From: Alcanivorax hongdengensis A-11-3
Lineage (GTDB): Bacteria; Pseudomonadota; Gammaproteobacteria; Pseudomonadales; Alcanivoracaceae
Length of the DNA: 64,000 bases
Direction of reading: 5' to 3'
Assembly (NCBI RefSeq): GCF_000300995.1
Contig: NZ_AMRJ01000014.1
Span: 1 to 64,000 of the forward strand
Within the stretch, counting starts at the first letter, position 1. Every line of letters starts with the position of its first letter. Below, one piece after another: positions 27,042 through 35,939 of the stretch. A program made the translations under genes and the position numbers. The notes beneath the pieces are model-generated. The model was not told the DNA's origin. It saw only the letters and a list, made by a program, of their open reading frames with translations, and ran no database searches.

Positions 27042-27860
27042 TTAACGGCGCAGACCGTCGGTGAGGTGCGGTTTGATTTTCTGCAGCAGGCCCTTGAAGA
27101 CCTTGGGGCTGCCGGCAACGATGCCGCCGCTTTCCAGATATTTGTGACCACCACTGAGATCGCCCACCAGCCCGCCGGCTTCAGTGATCAGCAGGGCGCC
27201 GGCGGCCATGTCCCACTCGGCCAGGCCGAATTCAAAGAAGCCGTCGGTGCGACCGGCGGCCAGCCAGGCCAGGTCCAGCGCGGCGGAGCCGGGGCGGCGC
27301 AGGCCGGCGGTGGATTCGGCGATGGCGGCGAACATGCCCAGGTAGGCATCCATGAAGGGCGCCTGGTCCTTGCGGAACGGAAAGCCCGTACCGATCAGGC
27401 AGCCGTCCAGCCCGGCGCGGTTGGTGCAGCGAATGCGGCGCCCGTTAACGGCGGCCCCGCGACCACGGCTGGCGGTGAATTCCTCGTCCCGGTTGGGGTC
27501 GTAGATGACCGCATGCTCGACCTTGCCTTTTACTTTCAGGGCAATGGAAACGCAGTACTGGGGGAAGCCGTGGATGAAGTTGGTGGTGCCGTCCAGCGGG
27601 TCGATGACCCACTGGTAATCGGCGCCATCACCCTTGCCCTCGATGATGCCGGACTCCTCGGCCAGGATGCCGTGATCCGGATAGGCCTTGCGGATCACGT
27701 CGATGATGCGCGCCTCGGCGGCACGGTCTACTTCGGTGACGAAGTCGTTCATGCCTTTCTTGGTCACGGAAAGCGGGTCATTGCTTTCGGCGGCACGGCG
27801 AATCAGATTACCCGCCTGGCGGGCGGCTCGCAGGGCAATGTTCACTTGCGGCGCATGCAT
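27042..27860 (-). CDS. suhB: Inositol-1-monophosphatase SuhB
   Basis: SuhB hydrolyses inositol-1-phosphate and also joins the NusA/NusG rRNA antitermination complex in E. coli. The 272-residue frame has the metal-binding motifs LAEESG (Glu), WVIDPLDGTTNFIHGFP and the C-terminal LAEWDMAAGALLITEAGG. The start is taken at ATG 27860 (MHAPQVNIALRAAR), matching the usual MHPxLNIAxRAAR N-terminus; the longer frame adds 14 non-homologous residues. It is divergent from trmJ, the normal arrangement. Confidence 0.95.
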   Translation of the reverse strand: MHAPQVNIALRAARQAGNLIRRAAESNDPLSVTKKGMNDFVTEVDRAAEARIIDVIRKAYPDHGILAEESGIIEGKGDGADYQWVIDPLDGTTNFIHGFPQYCVSIALKVKGKVEHAVIYDPNRDEEFTASRGRGAAVNGRRIRCTNRAGLDGCLIGTGFPFRKDQAPFMDAYLGMFAAIAESTAGLRRPGSAALDLAWLAAGRTDGFFEFGLAEWDMAAGALLITEAGGLVGDLSGGHKYLESGGIVAGSPKVFKGLLQKIKPHLTDGLRR

Positions 27861-28025
27861 GCATCTATCCTCGGTGGTCTGGCCCCGGTGGGCGCGGGGC
27901 ACAAAACGGCTGTTAAAGAACGTCAGCCCGGTACTGGCTGGGGCGCGGATTGTAGCAGAGCGCGCGCGATCAGGGCAGCGCCCATGATAACATTGCCACC
28001 TTTTCCGACCAGTTCAGGTAGTACC

Positions 28026-28787
28026 ATGCTAGACAACGTTCGTATCGTAATGGTGGAAACCACCCATCCGGGCAATATCGGTGCCGCCGCCCGCGCCATG
28101 AAAACCATGGGGCTGTCGGATCTGCGCCTGGTTGAGCCGCAGTCCTATCCCAGCGTGGAGGCCACGGCGCGGGCGTCCGGGGCCGGTGATGTGCTGGAAG
28201 CGGCCCGTGTCTGCGCGAGCCTGGATGAGGCCCTGGAAGGCGCCACTCTGGTGATTGGCACCAGTGCCCGGCAACGGCGCATTCCCTGGCCCTGCCTGAC
28301 GCCCCGCCAGCTGGCGGCGCAATTGTCCCACGAGCCAGATGACACCCGTATTGCGGTACTGTTCGGCCGCGAGGACCGGGGCCTGACCAATGACGAGCTG
28401 CGCCGTTGCAACCTGCATGTGAGCGTGCCCACCAACCCGGAGTACGGGGTGTTGAACGTGGCCTCGGCGGTGCAGCTGATCTGCTATGAACTGCGGCTGG
28501 CCCTGCTCGGTGAGGACTTCGATCTCAAGGAGGCCCGCTCGCGCCGGGAGGCCATGCCGTTGCCGGAGATGTTCTGGGACGAGCCACTGGCGACCAATGA
28601 GGCGGTGGCCGGGTTTCTCGATCACCTGGAACAGGTCATGGCGCAAAGCGGCTTTCTCAATCCGGAGCAGCCCGGCCAGGTGATGACCCGCATGCGACGT
28701 TTGTTTATGCGTGCCCGACCGGACAAAATGGAAATGAGTATTCTGCGTGGCGTGCTGGTCGCACTGGAAAAGAAAATGCAGGGGTGA
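28026..28787 (+). CDS. trmJ: tRNA (cytidine/uridine-32-2'-O-)methyltransferase TrmJ
   Basis: The 253-residue SPOUT methyltransferase modifies position 32 of tRNA. It begins MLDNVRIVMVETTHPGNIGAAARAMKTMG, the knot region with the conserved NIGAAAR. It also has FGREDRGLTNDEL and the NPEYGVLNVASAVQLICYEL knot motif in the last third of the SPOUT domain, followed by a helical C-terminal extension. The ATG at 28026 is supported by homology; the frame upstream runs antisense through suhB. cysE follows 36 nt later. Confidence 0.95.
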   Translation: MLDNVRIVMVETTHPGNIGAAARAMKTMGLSDLRLVEPQSYPSVEATARASGAGDVLEAARVCASLDEALEGATLVIGTSARQRRIPWPCLTPRQLAAQLSHEPDDTRIAVLFGREDRGLTNDELRRCNLHVSVPTNPEYGVLNVASAVQLICYELRLALLGEDFDLKEARSRREAMPLPEMFWDEPLATNEAVAGFLDHLEQVMAQSGFLNPEQPGQVMTRMRRLFMRARPDKMEMSILRGVLVALEKKMQG

Positions 28788-28823
28788 CAGGCTGCCCGGC
28801 CTGATCTCCGAGACGAGGTAGGT

Positions 28824-29591
28824 ATGTTTGATCAAGTACGCGAGGACATAGCGTCGGTATTCCACCGGGACCCGGCGGCCCGCAACACCCTGGAGGTGCT
28901 GCTCAATTATCCGGGGCTGCATGCGGTGCTGTTCCATCGCCTGGCGCACTGGCTATGGGGGCGCAACTTCAAACAGCTGGCGCGGCTGATCTCCACGTTT
29001 TCCCGCTGGCTCACCGGCATCGAAATTCACCCCGGTGCCACCATCGGCCGCCGTTTCTTTATTGACCATGGCATGGGGGTGGTGATCGGCGAAACCGCGG
29101 AAATCGGTGACGATGTCACGCTTTACCACGGCGTGACCCTGGGTGGCACCAGCTGGAACAAGGGCAAACGCCATCCGACCCTGGAAGACGGTGTGGTGGT
29201 CGGTGCCGGTGCCAAGGTGCTGGGGCCCTTCGTGGTCCACAGAAACGCCAAGATCGGTTCCAATTCCGTGGTCACCAAGGAAGTGCCGGAAGGTGCCACC
29301 GTGGTGGGCATTCCCGGCCGGGTGATCAGCCAGCCGCTTACCGAGAAGGAAAAGAACCGCCAGGAAATGGCCGAGAAAATTGGCTTCCAGGCCTACGGGG
29401 TCAGCAATGACATGCCGGATCCGGTGGCCGAGGCCATTCATCTGCTGCTGGATCACATGCACGCGGTGGACGGTAAACTGGATCGTGTCTGCACCAATCT
29501 GAAAAAGCAGGGCATCCAGGGGTGCGACGAGAAACTGCCTGAGCTCAAGGACGAGGACTTCAAGCCGGTCAATGCCGGCGGCACGGACTGA
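28824..29591 (+). CDS. cysE: Serine O-acetyltransferase
   Basis: CysE makes O-acetylserine, the first step of cysteine synthesis. The 255-residue frame has the N-terminal helical domain ([20 protein letters not shown]...) and a left-handed beta-helix of hexapeptide repeats from about residue 65. The active-site segments read [21 protein letters not shown] and LYHGVTLGG. The C-terminus is longer than in epsF-type short CysE. trmJ-cysE is the order that usually continues into the isc iron-sulfur genes; here iscR is not next. Confidence 0.95.
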   Translation: MFDQVREDIASVFHRDPAARNTLEVLLNYPGLHAVLFHRLAHWLWGRNFKQLARLISTFSRWLTGIEIHPGATIGRRFFIDHGMGVVIGETAEIGDDVTLYHGVTLGGTSWNKGKRHPTLEDGVVVGAGAKVLGPFVVHRNAKIGSNSVVTKEVPEGATVVGIPGRVISQPLTEKEKNRQEMAEKIGFQAYGVSNDMPDPVAEAIHLLLDHMHAVDGKLDRVCTNLKKQGIQGCDEKLPELKDEDFKPVNAGGTD

Positions 29592-29638
29592 AACCTGTAG
29601 CGAAACAAGGTGGCCGGTCACCGGCACCGGGAGAAACG

Positions 29639-29848
29639 ATGGAACTGGATGTGGCGTCGATCATGTGGAGCGTGGTGTTCGGGTCCATTGGCGCCGGCAT
29701 GTTTCTCTACGGCAAGAAACAGGCATCGCTGATGCCGTTGATCTGTGGCGTGTCGCTGATGATCTATCCCTGGTTTGTTACCAAGGCGCTGTGGATCGTG
29801 GTGGTGGGTGTGGTGCTGACGGCGTTGCCGTACTTCATCGCTCTTTAG
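29639..29848 (+). CDS. Small two-helix membrane protein of unknown function
   Basis: The 69-residue protein has two hydrophobic segments (residues about 9-25 and 44-66) linked by a short basic/polar loop with GKKQASLMPLICG. The ATG at 29639 has a weak GGGAGAA site 4 nt upstream. I recall comparable short membrane proteins annotated as conserved hypotheticals in gammaproteobacteria, but can assign no role. It lies where iscR is often found after cysE, and is closed off by a strong terminator. Confidence 0.7.
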   Translation: MELDVASIMWSVVFGSIGAGMFLYGKKQASLMPLICGVSLMIYPWFVTKALWIVVVGVVLTALPYFIAL

Positions 29849-29865
29849 GGGCTTGCCCAGCCAAT

Positions 29866-29894
29866 AAAAAAGGCCGTGTGATGCGGCCTTTTTT
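29866..29894. terminator. Bidirectional rho-independent terminator
   Basis: A6-GGCCG, 7-nt loop, CGGCC-T6. It lies between the convergent small membrane gene and ychF and reads well in both directions. Confidence 0.92.
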
Positions 29895-29912
29895 GGGTTT
29901 CAGCGGCGGGCT

Positions 29913-31004
29913 TTATACATTGAAGCGGAAGTGCACCACATCGCCATCGGCGACAATGTAATCCTTGCCTTCCAGGCGCCACTTGCCGGCATCCTTGGCA
30001 CCGGACTCGCCGTTGTGCTCGATGTAGTCGTCGTAGGCGGTGACTTCGGCGCGGATGAACCCCTTCTCGAAGTCGGTGTGGATGACACCGGCCGCCTGGG
30101 GGGCGGTGGCGCCCACGCGCACGGTCCAGGCGCGCACTTCCTTCTTGCCGGCGGTGAAGTAGGTCTGCAGGCCCAGTAGATCAAAACCGGCGCGGATCAC
30201 CCGGTTCAGGCCCGGCTCCTCCATACCCAGGTCGGCCAGGAAGTCGGCTTTCTCTTCATCATCCAGCTCGGCGATTTCCGATTCGATCTTGGCGCAGATC
30301 GGCACCACCGAGGCGTTTTCCTTCTCGGCTAGGGCGCGGACGGCGTCCAGCAGGGCGTTATTCTCGAAGCCATCCTCGTCCACATTGGCGATGTACATGG
30401 TCGGCTTGAGGGTCAGAAGATTGAGGCTCTTGAGGGTCTTGCGCTCGTCGCTGTCCAGCTCCACGGAGCGGGCCGGCTCGCCTTCGTTCAGGGCCGGCAG
30501 CAGCTTGTCGAGTACCGGCAGCAGCCCCTTGGCATCCTTGTCCTGCCCCTTGGCGGCCTTGGTGGCGCGCAGGTGGGCCTTCTCCACGGTATCCAGGTCG
30601 GCCAGTGCCAGCTCGGTGTTGATCACCGCGATGTCGTCCAGTGGCGATACCTTGCCGGCCACGTGCACTACGTTCTCGTCATCGAAGCAGCGCACCACGT
30701 GGGCAATGGCGTCGGTCTCGCGGATGTTGGCAAGGAACTTGTTGCCCAGCCCTTCCCCCTTGGAGGCCCCGGCCACCAGGCCGGCAATGTCGACAAATTC
30801 CATGGTTGCCGGCATCACCCGTTCCGGGCTGACGATGGCGGCCAGTTTGTCCAGCCGCGGGTCTGGCACCGGTACCACGCCAGTGTTGGGCTCAATGGTA
30901 CAGAACGGGAAGTTCTCGGCATCAATGCCGGCCTTGGTCAGCGCATTGAAGAGGGTGGATTTGCCCACATTGGGCAGCCCGACGATACCGCATTTGAAAC
31001 CCAT
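29913..31004 (-). CDS. ychF: Redox-regulated ATPase/GTPase YchF
   Basis: YchF (OLA1 family) is an Obg-like NTPase that binds ribosomes and prefers ATP. The 363-residue frame has the P-loop GLPNVGKST, the switch segment [22 protein letters not shown], and a C-terminal TGS-type region ending [15 protein letters not shown]. NKxD is replaced by the family's own nucleotide-base motif in the region NVDEDG. The gene ends the minus-strand stretch prs-rplY-pth-ychF, with the GST gene divergent and inserted between pth and ychF. Confidence 0.96.
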   Translation of the reverse strand: MGFKCGIVGLPNVGKSTLFNALTKAGIDAENFPFCTIEPNTGVVPVPDPRLDKLAAIVSPERVMPATMEFVDIAGLVAGASKGEGLGNKFLANIRETDAIAHVVRCFDDENVVHVAGKVSPLDDIAVINTELALADLDTVEKAHLRATKAAKGQDKDAKGLLPVLDKLLPALNEGEPARSVELDSDERKTLKSLNLLTLKPTMYIANVDEDGFENNALLDAVRALAEKENASVVPICAKIESEIAELDDEEKADFLADLGMEEPGLNRVIRAGFDLLGLQTYFTAGKKEVRAWTVRVGATAPQAAGVIHTDFEKGFIRAEVTAYDDYIEHNGESGAKDAGKWRLEGKDYIVADGDVVHFRFNV

Positions 31005-31166
31005 GATTGACCTCCGTTCTTCGAGGGCGCAATGCTACTGAAGGTGGCGGCAAAAAGCGACTGGCCCGGTGTTTGCCGGGGCGCCGCGGGTCGGTTGATT
31101 GACGGCGTTGCGGTTCTGTGACGGCAAGGTAGACTGCCTTCAGTCGATATTGCTGAGGCACCAGGC

Positions 31167-31907
31167 ATGGATGAACGCGTCCTCTATCAATTTCCCATTT
31201 CCCATTATTGTGAAAAGACCCGCTGGCAGCTGACCTGCAAGGGGCTGGCCTTTACCGCCAGCAATCTGCTGCCTGGCCCCCACCGTCTGCGCAGCCAGTG
31301 GATGGCTCGCATCAATACCCTGCCGATCCTGCGTGATGGGGAGCGGGTGGTGGGTGACTCCACCAAAATTGCCTACTACCTGGAAAAGTATTACCCGTCA
31401 TTGCCGTTGTTGCCCACCGAGGCCGAGGCCCGGGGCAAGGTGATCGAACTGGAGCAGCAGTTCGACCGTTACGGGGTGCATGTGCGCCGCTGGCTTTATG
31501 GCCAGGTGATTGATCGCCCGGAAGTGATGCAGGCCATGCTCGACCCTTACGGTCTGCCGGCCCCGGTGCAGAAGGTACTGACCCCGGTAACCCGGGAGGG
31601 GGTGCGGCGTCTTTATCGTATCCAGCCCAGGCCCGTCATGCGTTCTGAACAGCGGGTGGAAGAGGCGCTGACGTTGCTGGAGAACACCCTGGCCAAGGGC
31701 AATGGCCGTTATCTGGTGGGGGAGCGGCTGTCGCTGGCGGACATTACCGCCGCCAGTCTGCTGGCGCCGCTACTGACGCCGGCGGGGACTCCCTGGGATA
31801 TCTTCGATGAGAATACCCTCAGTCCGGCCCTGCGCAGGCAGTTGCAGTCGTTGCGCGAGCGCCCGGCGGGGCAATGGGTGCTGGATCGTTACCGCGAAGA
31901 TCGCTGA
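31167..31907 (+). CDS. Glutathione S-transferase family protein
   Basis: The 246-residue protein has an N-terminal thioredoxin-like domain (residues 1-75: VLYQFPISHYCEKTRWQL, NTLPILRDGERVVGDSTKIAYYLEKYYP) and a helical C-terminal domain ending ADITAASLLAPLL. The SHYC segment places a Cys in the usual catalytic loop, as in omega or glutaredoxin-like GSTs, and DSTKIA is the glutathione gamma-glutamyl site. Role unknown, probably detoxification or disulfide exchange. The gene breaks the otherwise conserved pth-ychF neighbourhood and runs against both. Confidence 0.83.
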   Translation: MDERVLYQFPISHYCEKTRWQLTCKGLAFTASNLLPGPHRLRSQWMARINTLPILRDGERVVGDSTKIAYYLEKYYPSLPLLPTEAEARGKVIELEQQFDRYGVHVRRWLYGQVIDRPEVMQAMLDPYGLPAPVQKVLTPVTREGVRRLYRIQPRPVMRSEQRVEEALTLLENTLAKGNGRYLVGERLSLADITAASLLAPLLTPAGTPWDIFDENTLSPALRRQLQSLRERPAGQWVLDRYREDR

Positions 31908-31923
31908 CAGGGAAAGGGGCTTG

Positions 31924-32511
31924 TCAGGCCCGGAAGCCGTTCAAATGATTCATGGCGCCGTTCAGGTCGCCACGCAGCATGTCCGGGGTGTAATGCACCG
32001 CTTCGTCGATGGCCCGGTCAATCAAATCCCGGTCAGCCTTTGACGGCTTGTTGAGCACATGGGGCGTGACCTGGGCGGCGGAGCCCGGGTGGCCGATGCC
32101 CAGACGCAGGCGATAGAAATCCCGGCTGTTGCCGTGGCGGCTGATGATGTCGCGAAGGCCGTTGTGACCGCCATGGCCGCCGCCCTGCTTGAAACGCGCA
32201 CAGCCCGGGGGCAGGTCCAGCTCGTCATGGGCGACCAGCATCTGCGTGACCGGAATCTTGAAGAAATTGGCCAATGCGGCCGTGGCCTGGCCACTGCGAT
32301 TCATGAAGGTGGTGGGGACCAGCAGGCGGATGGTTTCACCCTCGAAGGTGAAGGTGCCGGTCAGGCCGAAATATTTCTTGTCTTCGGAAAGGAAAACGCC
32401 CTGGCGGCGGGCCAGGGCGTCCACATACCAGACGCCGGCATTGTGGCGGGTGTCTTCATACTCGCGGCCCGGATTGCCCAGGCCCACGATCAGTCGAACA
32501 GGATCCGCCAC
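31924..32511 (-). CDS. pth: Peptidyl-tRNA hydrolase
   Basis: Pth recycles peptidyl-tRNAs dropped by ribosomes. The 195-residue frame starts with GTG at 32511 and contains LIVGLGNPGREYEDTRHNAGVWYVDAL, with the catalytic Asn and His, VPTTFMNRSGQA, and the catalytic Asp in LVAHDELDLPPG. GGHGGHNGLRDI is also conserved. The start follows the rplY stop by 8 nt, so it is co-transcribed and probably coupled to the ribosomal protein gene. Confidence 0.96.
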   Translation of the reverse strand: MADPVRLIVGLGNPGREYEDTRHNAGVWYVDALARRQGVFLSEDKKYFGLTGTFTFEGETIRLLVPTTFMNRSGQATAALANFFKIPVTQMLVAHDELDLPPGCARFKQGGGHGGHNGLRDIISRHGNSRDFYRLRLGIGHPGSAAQVTPHVLNKPSKADRDLIDRAIDEAVHYTPDMLRGDLNGAMNHLNGFRA

Positions 32512-32519
32512 AGCGCGAC

Positions 32520-33161
32520 TTATTCTTCGCTGGCAGCTTCTTCGCCTTCGCCGGCTTCGTCATCAGCAGAAGCACGGACTTTCGGCGCATGGATGGCAAC
32601 TACCGGCTGGTCGTGGTCTTCGCCCAGCGCCAGCTGCGGCAGTTCCACGCCCTTGGGCAGTTTCAGGTCGGACAGGTGAACAACCTGGTTCAGCTCCACG
32701 GCCGCCATATCCACTTCGATGTACTCGGGCAGATTCTGGGGCAGACAGCTCACTTCCACTTCGGAAATGTTGTGCTGGATCTCGCCACCCTGCTTCTTCA
32801 CACCTACGGAACCGGCTTCGTTGATGAAGTGCAGCGGTACCTGCATGGTGATCTTGTGGGTCTTGTCCACACGCAGGAAATCCACGTGAGTGGGATGGCC
32901 TTTGGCCGGGTGGCGCTGCATGTCACGCAGTACCGCCTGAACATCGGCACCGTCCAGCTTCAGGGTCAGCACGTGGCTGTAGAAGGCCTCGGTTTCCAGG
33001 GCTTTCTTCAGTTCGCGCAGCTCAACGCTGATCATCTGCGGCTCGGCTTCGCCACCGTAGAGGATGCCGGGAACACGCTCTTGCAGACGACGCAGGCGGC
33101 GGCTCGCACCTTTCCCCGCGTCGCTGCGGCTTTCTGCATTCAGCAGGAATTCATTGGACAT
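32520..33161 (-). CDS. rplY: 50S ribosomal protein bL25 (long Ctc/TL5 form)
   Basis: This 213-residue form has the N-terminal 5S rRNA-binding L25 domain (residues about 5-95, [22 protein letters not shown]) plus the C-terminal beta domain of the general stress protein CTC and an acidic tail ([14 protein letters not shown]). The ATG at 33161 gives [14 protein letters not shown], the family start; the longer frame from 33308 is spurious. It sits between prs and pth in the usual order. Confidence 0.95.
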   Translation of the reverse strand: MSNEFLLNAESRSDAGKGASRRLRRLQERVPGILYGGEAEPQMISVELRELKKALETEAFYSHVLTLKLDGADVQAVLRDMQRHPAKGHPTHVDFLRVDKTHKITMQVPLHFINEAGSVGVKKQGGEIQHNISEVEVSCLPQNLPEYIEVDMAAVELNQVVHLSDLKLPKGVELPQLALGEDHDQPVVAIHAPKVRASADDEAGEGEEAASEE

Positions 33162-33300
33162 GATTGTCTCCAGTATGCTCTCGGGCTTCCCGCGACCAGG
33201 TCGGCCAGAGAGGTTGATAAAGCCCACGGAGGATTCCGCGGGGGCGCGATTATGAACGAAAAGCGCGCAAGACGCCAGAACAGGGGGTGGGGGCATGGCC

Positions 33301-33329
33301 AAAAACACGAAACCCGCTCTGGGAGCGGG
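33301..33329 (-). terminator. Rho-independent terminator after prs
   Basis: On the minus strand CCCGCTC-CCA-GAGCGGG is followed by TTTCGTGTTTTT, about 35 nt past the prs stop. It separates prs from rplY, whose own promoter should lie in 33162-33300. Confidence 0.75.
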
Positions 33330-33365
33330 CTTCGCAACGGCAGCCGGAGAAACCGGAGTGCGCTG

Positions 33366-34325
33366 TCAGACCAGCTCCAGCCGGTCGAACATGGCGCTCA
33401 GGGATTCCTCGTTGTTCACCCGGCGGATGGTCTCGGCCAGCATCGGAGCCAGGCTCAGCACACGGATCTTCTCGCAGTTGCGACCGGCGTCGGACAGCGG
33501 AATGGTGTCCGTGACCACCAGCTGATCCAGGGCGCTGTTGGCAATGTTGTCGATGGCCGGGCCGGAAAGAATCGGGTGGGTACAGTAGGCGTAGACCTTG
33601 GCGGCACCGTGATCCTTGAGGGCCTGGGCGGCCTTGCAAAGGGTACCGGCGGTGTCGACCATGTCGTCCACCAGTACGCAGGTGCGGCCTTCCACTTCAC
33701 CGATGATGTGCATCACCTGGGACACGTTGGCCTTGGGGCGACGCTTGTCGATGATGGCCAGGTCGGCATCGTTGAGCTGTTTGGCCAGGGCGCGGGCACG
33801 GACCACACCGCCCACATCCGGTGAGACCACCATCAGGTCGTCATGCTTTTGACGCTCGATATCGGCCACGATCAGCGGGGTGGCGTAAACGTTGTCCACC
33901 GGGATGTCGAAGAAGCCCTGGATCTGGTCGGCGTGCAGATCCACGGTCACCACCCGGTCGATGCCCACGGTGGTGATCATGTCGGCCACCACCTTGGCGG
34001 TGATCGGCACCCGGGCCGAACGCACCCGGCGGTCCTGGCGGGCATAGCCGAAGTAGGGCATGACAGCGGTGATGCGGCCGGCGGAGGAGCGACGCAGGGC
34101 GTCGGCCATGACCAGCAATTCCATCAGGTTGTTATTGGTGGGATTGCAGGTGGACTGGACGATAAAGACGTCCTTGCCGCGTACGTTTTCCTGGACTTCC
34201 ACGGCCACTTCGCCATCGCTGAAGGTGCCCACATCGGCGGTACCAAGGGGCAGGTTCAGGTAGTTGACCATGGCCTGGGCCAGTTCGGGATTGGCGTTAC
34301 CGGTGAATACGACGAGCTTGGACAC
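33366..34325 (-). CDS. prs: Ribose-phosphate pyrophosphokinase
   Basis: Prs makes PRPP from ribose-5-phosphate and ATP for purine, pyrimidine, His and Trp synthesis. The 319-residue class I enzyme shows [14 protein letters not shown] at the start, the flexible-loop [22 protein letters not shown] region, and the PRPP signature [14 protein letters not shown]. It starts with GTG at 34325 and has a GAGGGA site. tRNA-Gln and ispE precede it on the same strand. Confidence 0.97.
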   Translation of the reverse strand: MSKLVVFTGNANPELAQAMVNYLNLPLGTADVGTFSDGEVAVEVQENVRGKDVFIVQSTCNPTNNNLMELLVMADALRRSSAGRITAVMPYFGYARQDRRVRSARVPITAKVVADMITTVGIDRVVTVDLHADQIQGFFDIPVDNVYATPLIVADIERQKHDDLMVVSPDVGGVVRARALAKQLNDADLAIIDKRRPKANVSQVMHIIGEVEGRTCVLVDDMVDTAGTLCKAAQALKDHGAAKVYAYCTHPILSGPAIDNIANSALDQLVVTDTIPLSDAGRNCEKIRVLSLAPMLAETIRRVNNEESLSAMFDRLELV

Positions 34326-34394
34326 TGGCGTCCCTCTTGTGTCGTGAATTTTGGAACCACTAAAAGGGATGGGTTAGAGGTTCCTGGAAGAAAA

Positions 34395-34470
34395 TGGCTG
34401 GGGTACCAGGACTCGAACCTGGGAATAACGGGATCAAAACCCGCTGCCTTACCAACTTGGCTATACCCCA
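34395..34470 (-). tRNA. tRNA-Gln (TTG anticodon)
   Basis: The 76-nt minus-strand sequence starts TGGGGTATAGCCAAG and has acceptor stem TGGGGTA/TACCCCA, an anticodon loop TTTTGAT with anticodon TTG, T-loop GGTTCGAATCC and an encoded GCCA end. It lies between ispE and prs, the same place as in pseudomonads, with no terminator seen before it, so it is probably processed out of the ispE-prs transcript. Confidence 0.97.
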
Positions 34471-34506
34471 ACACTCTTTTTCAGGCCCGCTTCTTTGCTG
34501 GAGCGT

Positions 34507-35379
34507 TTAGCCCGAATTCTTTGTCGCCCGAAACTTCGCCAGTGCCTCATGGAGAGGGGAAGTATTTCTGCTTCGAGCAACGAAACCTGTCCAGTGTTGT
34601 GGCAACTGTTGCAGCAATTGCTGCCCCTGTTGCGCTCCGGTCAGGCGTGCAAAGCAGCAGGCGCCTGTGCCGGTCATGCGGGCGTTCCCCGCATATTGCC
34701 TGAGCCAGTCCAGCAGTTCACCGATGACCGGGAAGTGCCGGGTTGCCACCGCTTCACAGTCGTTATGGAAGCTGTCGGTGAGCACCGCCTCAAGCGAGGC
34801 CGGTAATTTACTGATGGGGGTATCCCTTGTCAATTGCCGGTCGCCGAAAATTCGAGCAGTTGATACATGAATTCCGGGGTGAATGACCAAAAAGTGGGCA
34901 TCGGGCAGCGAAACCGGCGTCAGATGCTCACCAACGCCCTCTGCCCAGGCGCTGTGGCCGTGCACGAAGACCGGCACGTCCGCGCCCAGCTCCAGCCCCA
35001 GTTGGGCCAGGGTCGGGATCGGCAGATTCAGGTCCCAGAGCGCATCCAGGCCCAGCAGGGCGGTGGCCGCATCCGAGGAGCCGCCACCCACGCCGCCGCC
35101 CATGGGCAGGCGCTTTTCCAGCCGAATGGCGGCCCCCCGGCGGCAGCCTGTGTGTTGTTGCAGCAGTGCCGCGGCCCGCAGCACCAGGTTGCTGTCATCC
35201 CGGGGCACATCGGCCTGGTCACAGCTCAGGGTGAGCGTTCCGGCCGGCTTGAAGTGCAGACGATCACCGTAATCCAGCAGGGCAAAAACGGTCTGCAACT
35301 CGTGGTAGCCGTTGTCACGCTGGCCGGTAATGTGCAGGAACAGGTTGATTTTGGCCGGTGCCGGCAGCGTCAGCATCAT
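34507..35379 (-). CDS. ispE: 4-diphosphocytidyl-2-C-methyl-D-erythritol kinase
   Basis: IspE phosphorylates CDP-ME in the non-mevalonate isoprenoid pathway. The 290-residue GHMP kinase has LPAPAKINLFLHITGQRDNGYHEL with the catalytic Lys, the ATP loop LPMGGGVGGGSSDAATAL, and a C-terminal GTGACCFA glycine-rich motif. The start overlaps the lolB stop by 4 nt (ATGA). Confidence 0.96.
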   Translation of the reverse strand: MMLTLPAPAKINLFLHITGQRDNGYHELQTVFALLDYGDRLHFKPAGTLTLSCDQADVPRDDSNLVLRAAALLQQHTGCRRGAAIRLEKRLPMGGGVGGGSSDAATALLGLDALWDLNLPIPTLAQLGLELGADVPVFVHGHSAWAEGVGEHLTPVSLPDAHFLVIHPGIHVSTARIFGDRQLTRDTPISKLPASLEAVLTDSFHNDCEAVATRHFPVIGELLDWLRQYAGNARMTGTGACCFARLTGAQQGQQLLQQLPQHWTGFVARSRNTSPLHEALAKFRATKNSG

Positions 35380-35939
35380 TGTCCCGGCTGCCAGTCCTTG
35401 ATCAGCAGGGTAAAGCGGTTGCCCTGCTGGCTGGCCTTGATGCGGTGTGGCAGGGCGACCCCGGCGACGGTGTCATAGCGGTCGAAATCCAGCGACCAGC
35501 CCAGTTGGTCCAGATGGCTGAGCCGGTGGCCGTCGTCGTAGGCGGTGGTGGCCGGGGCCCCGGGCCAGGGCAGGCCGCGGGCCCAGTATTCCAGCGCCGA
35601 CACCGGTAACCAGAAGCCGGTCAGGTGCCAGGCCAGTTCGCCGGGGCTGGCGGCCTGGTAGTCACCCTTGGCGGTTTTCAGGGTGGCCTGCCGACTTTGC
35701 CAGCTCAGTTCCGCGCTGCCCATGCCCAATGGCCCGGAAAAATGGATGCGGCCTTCCCGGGGGCGCTGGCGCCAGTCGAAATTGGCGCTGCCGCCGTCAC
35801 TGGCGGTGCGATAACCAAGCCGGCCACTCATCTGCCACTGGGTAATCTGGCTGGCATGCTGGTAGTGGGCCGGCTGGGTTGGCGGCGTCTGGCAGGCGGC
35901 CATCACCAGGGTGACGGCCAGCAGCAGGGCTCGTTTCAA
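35376..35939 (-). CDS. lolB: Outer-membrane lipoprotein receptor LolB
   Basis: LolB takes lipoproteins from LolA and inserts them in the outer membrane. The 187-residue precursor has a lipoprotein signal with C16 in LVMAAC, the WQMSGRLGYRTASDGGSANFDWRQ strand region and a GFWLPVSALEYWARGLP segment typical of LolB. It overlaps ispE downstream and the TPR lipoprotein stop upstream, both by 4 nt, so three genes are translationally linked. Confidence 0.93.
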   Translation of the reverse strand: MKRALLLAVTLVMAACQTPPTQPAHYQHASQITQWQMSGRLGYRTASDGGSANFDWRQRPREGRIHFSGPLGMGSAELSWQSRQATLKTAKGDYQAASPGELAWHLTGFWLPVSALEYWARGLPWPGAPATTAYDDGHRLSHLDQLGWSLDFDRYDTVAGVALPHRIKASQQGNRFTLLIKDWQPGQ

